Positions 1-7,200 of a stretch of 9,448 nt of DNA are shown piece after piece. Position numbers and translations under genes: made by a program. The notes under the pieces were generated by a model. The model had not been told where the DNA came from. It searched no databases and saw only the letters and a list, made by a program, of their open reading frames with translations. Position 1 is the first letter of the stretch. Every line of letters starts with the position of its first letter. The stretch is from Microcaldota archaeon (GTDB taxonomy: Archaea; Micrarchaeota; Micrarchaeia; Anstonellales; Bilamarchaeaceae): assembly GCA_021823425.1 (NCBI GenBank), contig JAKANX010000034.1, forward strand, positions 1 to 9,448, in the 5' to 3' direction.

Positions 1-1
1 C

Positions 2-217
2 ACCGGCGGCGTCGGGGGCTGGCTGAGCGGAAGCGTGGGCCTTCCCAGCGTTGGAAGCAACGAGATGATGGACACGCTCGGCAATGCGTCCTCCGCATTC
101 CTGTATTCCGTCTTCGTGCTCACCCTAGCGATACTGGCCACGGCAGCGGCAATCGCGTATTTCGCCCGCCTCATGGGCGAGGAAGTTGATTTAAGCAGGA
201 TTATCCAAATGGTGTGA
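2..217 (+). CDS. C-terminal end of a membrane protein (5'-truncated by window edge)
   Basis: This frame is open from base 2 to the TGA at 215-217 and has no start codon that must be used inside the window. The GTG at 35 is possible, but the frame continues upstream without a stop, so I treat it as the end of a longer gene. The 71 visible residues begin with a Gly/Ser-rich stretch, then contain one strong hydrophobic segment (about residues 33-56, ending in IAYFARLMG), then a short charged tail DLSRIIQMV. That tail resembles the tail of the next gene: Y-x3-L-[M/F]-G-x-E, then an acidic residue, L-[S/A]-R-[I/L], and a terminal Val. It is therefore probably the end of a paralogous membrane protein. 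The stop overlaps or nearly touches the next start, so the two genes are co-transcribed. A VirB2/CedA1-like pilin subunit or another VirB6-like protein is conceivable, but I cannot name the family from the tail alone. Confidence 0.6.
   Translation, partial: TGGVGGWLSGSVGLPSVGSNEMMDTLGNASSAFLYSVFVLTLAILATAAAIAYFARLMGEEVDLSRIIQMV
211..214 (+). promoter_or_regulatory. GGTG ribosome-binding core for the second gene
   Basis: GGTG matches the core of the archaeal Shine-Dalgarno consensus and lies 5 bases before the ATG at 220. This favours ATG 220 over the GTG at 214, which overlaps the preceding stop (GTGA, 214-217). A similar GGTG lies ahead of the fourth gene. The motif is short, so support is modest. 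Confidence 0.35.
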
Positions 218-219
218 AC

Positions 220-1251
220 ATGGCCTGGAGCGATCTGCCTTCCGTGATATCTTCCGACTGGTCCACGGGATGGGGGGCGATGGTCTTCGTCGCATCGTTC
301 GCGATATTCATGGGCTACACCCTGATTTACGTCTTATCGCGCGCGATACAGAGCGACGACCTCCAGCGCGCCGCGCTCTCGGAAATGTTCCAGGCCCTTT
401 TCTCCATACTGCTTGCGGCGATGATTGTTGAGGTGCTGACGCTCACGTTCTCCTACATGGTTTCATCGGTCGGCGGAGGCTCATACATAACCTGCGACGC
501 GTACGGGAAAATAACGCTCACCGGCGCGGGCCCGATTGAGGCGATAAGGTGCAGGCTGGACGAGAAGGCGTCCCTGCTCTCGGACCTTTACGAGAAGATG
601 TACTACGCCGCCAGGGAGCCGTTCAACGAGTTCACGCGCAACTGGGGCATAATAGGGATTCCGATGTACTACCAGGGCGCGTACATCTGGCAGTCCTCGC
701 CCTCGCAGCTCTATTACGAGGTGGAGGCGTATAGGATGCTCAATTCCATAATCACCACCCTCCTGATAGGGATAAACGCCTACCTCGCGGCAGTGGATTA
801 CGTGAAGAACAGCATGCTCACCATGTTCCTGCCCATCGGGATAGTGCTGCGCGCAATCCCGTTCACGCGAGGCGTCGGCGCGTTCTTCATGTCGCTCGCA
901 ATCGGGCTCTACATAATCTACCCGTTCATATTCTTCATAACCGACCCGACGTTCATACGCGCGCCCATGCCGTACATGGACATCACGAAGGCGGACCTCA
1001 CATGGCCCTGGCCCTCGTTCAAGGGCGCGATAAGCGTGGCGATGCTAGGCCCGCAGACGGACGCGTCGTCGGCCGCGTTCAGCTCCGCGAACATAGAGCA
1101 GGCCGCCTCCGATCTGACGCGGCTCTATTACTTTTTCATCATCCATCCCCTATTGGTTTTAAGCATTACCCTGGTAATCATGCGGTATATGATGTACCTG
1201 TTCGGGGCAGAGGGCTACGAGCTCGCCAGGCTAGCCACCAAGATTGTGTGA
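220..1251 (+). CDS. Polytopic membrane protein, possibly VirB6/CedA-like channel subunit
   Basis: This gene encodes 343 aa from ATG 220 (345 aa from the alternative GTG 214). Hydrophobic segments lie at about residues 18-39, 57-82, 173-193, 200-215, 221-242 and 303-327. The fourth is short, contains Pro, and may be re-entrant. The short linker between the first two segments is charged (SRAIQSDDLQR) and is probably cytoplasmic. The loop at 83-172 carries two Cys (92 and 111) and would then face outside, where they could form a disulfide. A second soluble loop at 243-301 is rich in Pro, Trp and Ser. The C-terminus is a short charged tail (LFGAEGYELARL) that parallels the end of the preceding gene. 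The architecture, a polytopic protein with a large central loop next to small and giant exported proteins, resembles VirB6/TrbL and archaeal CedA-type proteins of type IV secretion or DNA-import systems. That is inference from topology and context, since I see no diagnostic motif. An unrelated membrane scaffold is equally allowed. Confidence 0.85.
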   Translation: MAWSDLPSVISSDWSTGWGAMVFVASFAIFMGYTLIYVLSRAIQSDDLQRAALSEMFQALFSILLAAMIVEVLTLTFSYMVSSVGGGSYITCDAYGKITLTGAGPIEAIRCRLDEKASLLSDLYEKMYYAAREPFNEFTRNWGIIGIPMYYQGAYIWQSSPSQLYYEVEAYRMLNSIITTLLIGINAYLAAVDYVKNSMLTMFLPIGIVLRAIPFTRGVGAFFMSLAIGLYIIYPFIFFITDPTFIRAPMPYMDITKADLTWPWPSFKGAISVAMLGPQTDASSAAFSSANIEQAASDLTRLYYFFIIHPLLVLSITLVIMRYMMYLFGAEGYELARLATKIV

Positions 1252-1255
1252 ATTC

Positions 1256-4200
1256 ATGACGTACAAGCCAGCAGGTCCAAGGCCTCCCGTTCCGGGTTTC
1301 TCGATGCCCAGGCTTCCGCTGGCGGCCCTGCTTTTGGCCGCGATAATATTCCTTTCGGGCTGCCTCACGCCCCATTTCGGCAAGGGGCCGTGCTGCGACC
1401 GCGCGACAGTGGAATCCACGGGCCAGTGCAGCCTAATTGACGAGAACGGCACAAACCACGGCAGCCCCGCGGGCCTGAGCATCCAGTTCTGCGCCTACGC
1501 GACCTTTGACAACAGCACGAACACCACAGATTACGTGGTGAACAGGGGCGGGACCGCCACGACGATGAACTGCAACCTCACAGCGGACCAGGCCAACGAC
1601 AGGAGCAACCCGTGCAATAACATCGGCTATTGCCTTTTGCAGAACAGCTCGGACGGCACCAACACCACCTATCCGATATGCAGCCAGCGCACCCCCGACT
1701 GGGAATACCCGAATTGCACGGCGATGCTGTGCGGGAACCTCAAATACGCGCCGAGGCGCTCCTTCCTTCCGGACGTTACGAAGAACACGATGTTCCAGTA
1801 CGTGGGCGGCTCCGAAGGCACAATCGGCCTTTACAACGCGATGTGCCAGTTCTACGTCCTGGACGCGAAGACCGTGCGCATGATAAAGAAGAGCAAGGGC
1901 GTGTTCCAGAACACGTTCCGCTTCGGCGTGGGGCAGTCCATATCCGATTTCGAGGAGGCGCGCTGGTATTTCCCGCTCTCGGACAGGTTCATAGGGCTTC
2001 CCAGCCTCTTCAGCGACGTTACGAACGACACGCGCAAGGACAGGTTCATGAACTACCTGAACCTGAGCGCAAGCGGCTCCCCGGCCGTCACCACCAACAT
2101 CCCGGGCACGATCACAACGGACCAGTACCTCATAATGAAGGTCAACTATTCGGCGAGGGGCGCCCAGCTCGAGCTCCTGGACGTCGGCTGCGACGGAAGC
2201 TGCAGCCCCGGGAACTGGCACGGCCACACCGTCCACCAGGGCACCGCAAACGCATATCCGGTGGACATGTCCGCAGGGCAGGCCTGGTACGTGATACAGG
2301 AGATTCCCGGGGCGGGCACGGGCGTGACATTCTGCTTTTCGGGCTCCGGCGCGGGCTGCACCGCCTACACGGGCGACGGGCACACCGCGTCGCAGTGCGT
2401 GAATCCGTCGGGCGCGCCCACGGACACGGGCATGTGGTGCGACGCCGACGGCGTGCAGACCGTCAACTTCCTGTTCTCCTACACGTTCCCGGGCATGGCG
2501 GCTGCATCGTGCGCCGGCCCGGTCCAGGCGCCGGTGTGGGGCGCGTACTTCCACCAGACGCACTACTCCTGCACGTACGACCCGAAGGGCCTCACCAACT
2601 ACACTGCCTGCGCGAACAACGGGAGCAAGGTGTTCGCCCCCCTAGACGCGACCGGCAACTACTGGTTCGGGACCTACAGCGAGGTGGTGGACAAATACAA
2701 CAACATATCCCAGTCCTTCGTGATGCCGGACGTCGCGAAGTACAAGTTCTTCCTCCAGGCCGCGTACTGGAACAACGACCTCCCCTTCACCACCGGGATA
2801 TACGACAATCCGGGCAACATGACCGCGTACGAGTGCAACGACTCCACGCAGTGCCTCGCGGGCTACTGCTCCAAGGAGGACTTCGGCTACGAGCGCGGGC
2901 TGTGCGTGGACAAGGCGGACCCGACCAAGCTTATCAATTGCATGTGCCACGAGGTCGGCACGAGGATGCTAACGGACAATTTCGTGAAGTGCGAGCCGTA
3001 CAAGGACAGCCCTACCTTCGAGGCGCTCACCTCGCACATTTCTTCCTACGACGTGCTCACGGACGGCGACTTCTGCATGGCGAATATCCCGTACTTCGCG
3101 GACAACGGCGATTCCAGCGGATACAACACGAGGACGGTGTTCCTTCCGAGGAACGCGCTCAACCCGGAGCAGGTCTACAGCGGGACATCCGGCCACCTAG
3201 ACCAGTGCTGCATATCCACGAGCGGGTTCACCACGATGACGTGCGGCGCGGGCACCAACATTTCCAAGGCGTTCGCATGCCAGAACCAGAGCGGGAACTA
3301 CAACTTCACGGTTACGGTGAAGGTTTGCGCAGAGGAGGAGAATTATTCGCCGAACCTAGTGGTTCCAGGCGCGTGGCCCCGGCAGTACAACGTATGCAAC
3401 CTCTCAACCACGGAGGTCGGAAACCACATGAGCGGCGACCCGGGCGCGGTCAGCCCGTGCGACGATCCGGGGACCATTGACGCCACCAATTACGTGTTTC
3501 CCCAGCCCAGCGACAACACCCTTCCCATACCCTCGATGGCGGCAACCAGGCGCTCCCCCTTGCGCGGAGTGATAACGTCCGTGCTCCCGTCCACCTACAA
3601 CCAGGACGGCACCGGGACTTTCAACGGCTACTTCTGCTGCGATCGGCAGAAGTGCCTGCCTGTCCTTAACCAGGGGCCGTTCTCCGGCGGAGGATGCGCT
3701 ACAGGCGAGGACGGCACGTGCTACGCGGCGTTCAACAGCGAGCAGGTGCAGGAAGGGACTTGCGTTTCCCTGCTCCACAGCGACTTCTGCTGCCTGAACG
3801 AGAATTACACCTACAAGGACATGTGCAAAGCCGGGGGCACGATACCCCTGCTTGGAGGCGTGTGCCCGCCCATCCCGCCCGGCTTCGGCTCCAAGCTGCC
3901 GGACACCGCGCCCCACGACCCGCTGAACTACTCGCACACGTCAGTTTGCATACCGAGCGAAAGCTGCGCCGAAGGGTCCAAGATGTGCTCTTTCGACGCG
4001 CCGCACGACAACATAACCGTGTTCACGGACCGCTCGGACCTCTGCTGCGGCAAGAACGTCACGGTGCATGCGAGGGTTTTCCCCCTGTATACGACCACGG
4101 ACTATTACAACGATTGCGAGAACGTCACCCCTGCGACGACGTGCGACCCCGGGGACGGGCTGCCGCTCATTCACATAAACACGAATTCCTCGCACGTGAT

Positions 4201-7200
4201 AGTGTGCCGCCTGAGCGGGCCTGCAATGAAAGGCGCCACCGAGATAACCGCGTACTCAAATTGCACCATCCAGCGCCCGCCGGACGGGAACTGCACGGGC
4301 GGCAGCACGAACACCACGTGCAAGAACGTCGCCGAGGCCCCGGCGCAGCCCATAACCTTCATAGTGAAGGACACCCCCTACAACTTCGGGCAGCAGAGCA
4401 AGAAATACGACTGGGGCCCGTACGTCGGCTACTACATAGGCGACGACCCGTCCGATTCCATGGTCGTGAAGAAGTGCGGCATTCCTTCGGCGGACGTTGT
4501 GGACATGCAGATACCCTGCCCGCCATATACGGTGAACGACACGTGGACCTCGCTGGCGTGCCTCCAGTCCATGAAGTTCACCAAGCACTGCACGGGAATA
4601 TTCTGCTTCGGCAACCGCCTCGTCGACATGTGCACCAAGGCTTACACCAGGGTGTGGGCGTTCAAGAGCCTCGGCAACTGCGCTCCCGACGACGGGCTGT
4701 TCGGCAACACCATGCAGGCCGTCCCCTCGTTCCCGAAGATCGGGCAGAGCTTCGGATGGTGCGAGGGCTCCACCCTGGACACGATGGTGGGGATAAACCT
4801 TGACGACTCTTACAAGGCGCTTGTCACGGATTACAAGCTCAACTGCCCGAGCACCGCCCAGTCCCAGGACAACAGCGAGTTCGGCACAATGATAAGCAGC
4901 ATATTCGGCGGATGCACGGACGGCGAGTGGGGCCCCATAATAGGGATAAGCGACGACTACTGCGGCCCGAGCATACGCGCCTACGTCGCGGACGTGCAGG
5001 CGATGCGCACGCGCGTGGACCACTACCTCAAGGCAGGCGCGATGCCCGTTGTCTGGTTCACGGACAGCGACCCCACAGGATACCTGCGCTCGGGCCAGTA
5101 CACCGTGGCCAACGACTGCAGGAAGATAGGGGATTGCGGGAAGATGGACACGGGCTGCACCCAGAACCTGGTGACCTCCGGGATGAACAGCGTGCTGACG
5201 GGCTCGTATTTCTATTACTCTCCCGACAACTCGCAGTTCTTCAAGTCCGTCGCAGGCACCACTCATTCCCAGGGCTGCTGGATCGAAGGCGACGAGGCGC
5301 ACACGTACAGCGACAAGTGCCCCTTCATAGAGGCGAGCAGCAACCCCGCAGGCGGCGAGTCCTTCATATCGCCCCAATCCGGGGACGCATACGGCCAGTC
5401 CGCGGACCTGACGTGCGTCCCGGGCTGGTTCAGCAAGAAGTCCGTGATGGACGTCAAGTGCGACTGGAACGCCCAGTACCCGTTCCTCAGGAGGACGATA
5501 GGGAACAGCGCATCGCTCGTGATTGCCACCTCAGGCACGCCCGATTGCAACGCGGGCGGCAGGGTCGACCAGCTCAAGAAGCAGTGCCCGCGCTGCCTCT
5601 TCGCGCACTACATCGGGGACGTGAGCGCGCACCCGGGCATAATCAACAGCCTCGTTTCCATAGACGACACGAGCTTCGACTCCGCATACTCCTGCTACGA
5701 CGCGTTCGTGTTCGACTTCAGCGCGAACACGGTCCAGTACATCGCCCCGAACAGCACCGAAGTGTACTATTCCATATTCAACAACATGTCCGAAAGCTCC
5801 CGCGCGCTCCTTGAAAAGAGCGGGAAGCCGAGCCTGGTGCGCCTCACGATTAACGACAAGAGCGGCGGCGCGGTCCCGCTCTGGACGGACTACAACGAGA
5901 CGCTCGCGTTCATGCGCTACGCGTACAACAACCAGTCCCTCCTTGTGAATTCCGGGATATTCGCGCTCATGTACAGGGACTGGGCAGGCGGCCCGTCCGC
6001 CCTCGTGGACACGCCCGCGCATTCAACAAAGGACGGCAAGTTCTGCGCGGTGGAGCAGGCCACAAACCTCTACCTCAACCCGGTGAGCAAGAACCTCTAT
6101 TACATCAAGGCCGAGGCTCAGGACTCGTTCAGCAACAGCCTGCCCGCGATCAGCCCGAGCACCCCGGAATGCGTCGCCTGCACCGCCCTTGAAATCCAGT
6201 TCGGGCAGTGCAGCAGGAGCTGCATGAACCTCGTGGACGCGGGCAACAACCAGGTGGAGCCGCTCAACTGCACCGAGGACCCGACCATCAACGAGACGGA
6301 GCAGAAGTGCCCGAACGTGGCCGTGGACAACCCTGAGAACAGGTGCGTTCTCTGCACCGACCTGGTTGATTCGGCCAAGTACGCCAAGACAATCACATGC
6401 GACCAGCAGTTCATGAACGGCACCAACCGCTCGTTCCAGATAACCGACCCCGCGCAGGTCGTGCTCTGGCCCGACGCGATAGCCGCGCTTCCCAAGGGCG
6501 AGCGCTGCTGCTTCCTCGGCACCGAGAACCAGAGCAATTACACCTACTACAAGATGAGCGTGGACGGCCTTGTCACCACCCCGGTGATTTTCCCCAAGAG
6601 CGGCGACCCGAACGTGGACTGCGGCATGGCCAACGGCCAGGGCAAGTTCTGCGGCTTCACGATGCCGGTCAAGGACTACAACCTGGATTGCCGGATTGAC
6701 GGCGGCACAGGTTCCGCGGCCCCGTCCATAAAATTGACTTCGCCCAACGGCAACGAGATTTGGGCGCAGGGGGACACGCACGAGATACGCTGGGCGATAC
6801 ACGGAGGGCTCAACGCGAGCGCATCCCTTACAATCACGCTGATAAACGCGAGCAGCGGCCTCCAGTATGGAGACCCGCTCGCGAGCGGGCTCACCGCGGG
6901 AGCGGGAATATACGTCTGGAAGATAAACGACACAATCCCGAACGGCAAGTACCTGGTGAACGCGAGCGCGGTTGACGCAGGAGGAACATTCTCGGACGCG
7001 AGCGACGCATCGTTCTCGCTGGGCAAGCTGCTCGCAATGCGGTTCATTACCAACGGCGACCTGGGCCTAGAGGACTTCAACAACCTCACGGACAACAAGA
7101 CCCTCGTGGTTTCGGCGCACCCCGGCGACGATTTGCTCTGGATGCTGCCATGGTGGCCGAACGCAAACAAATTCGTGGTGGAGTTCCCGTACAACCCCTA

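Noticed and set aside
35..217. GTG at 35 as the true start of a 60-residue first gene
   Set aside because: The frame stays open to base 2 with plausible coding composition and no ribosome-binding site precedes the GTG, so a gene cut by the window edge is the simpler reading.
2398..2412. N-P-S in the giant protein as another glycosylation site
   Set aside because: Pro in the middle position blocks the sequon, so it was left out of the count.
1433..2563. Long minus-strand open frame (376 codons) opposite the giant gene
   Set aside because: Its translation is Arg/Val/Ala-rich and low in complexity, as expected from the complement of GC-rich coding sequence, and it lies wholly inside a gene with clear protein signatures.
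1630..3480. Long plus-strand frame (616 codons) overlapping the giant gene in another frame
   Set aside because: The translation is dominated by Arg, Pro, Gly and His, typical of a shifted GC-rich frame, with no domain and no credible start signal.
4256..5377. Minus-strand open frame of 373 codons
   Set aside because: Val/Ala/Arg/His-rich shadow of the giant gene, with no recognisable motif and no spacing that would suit a real gene.
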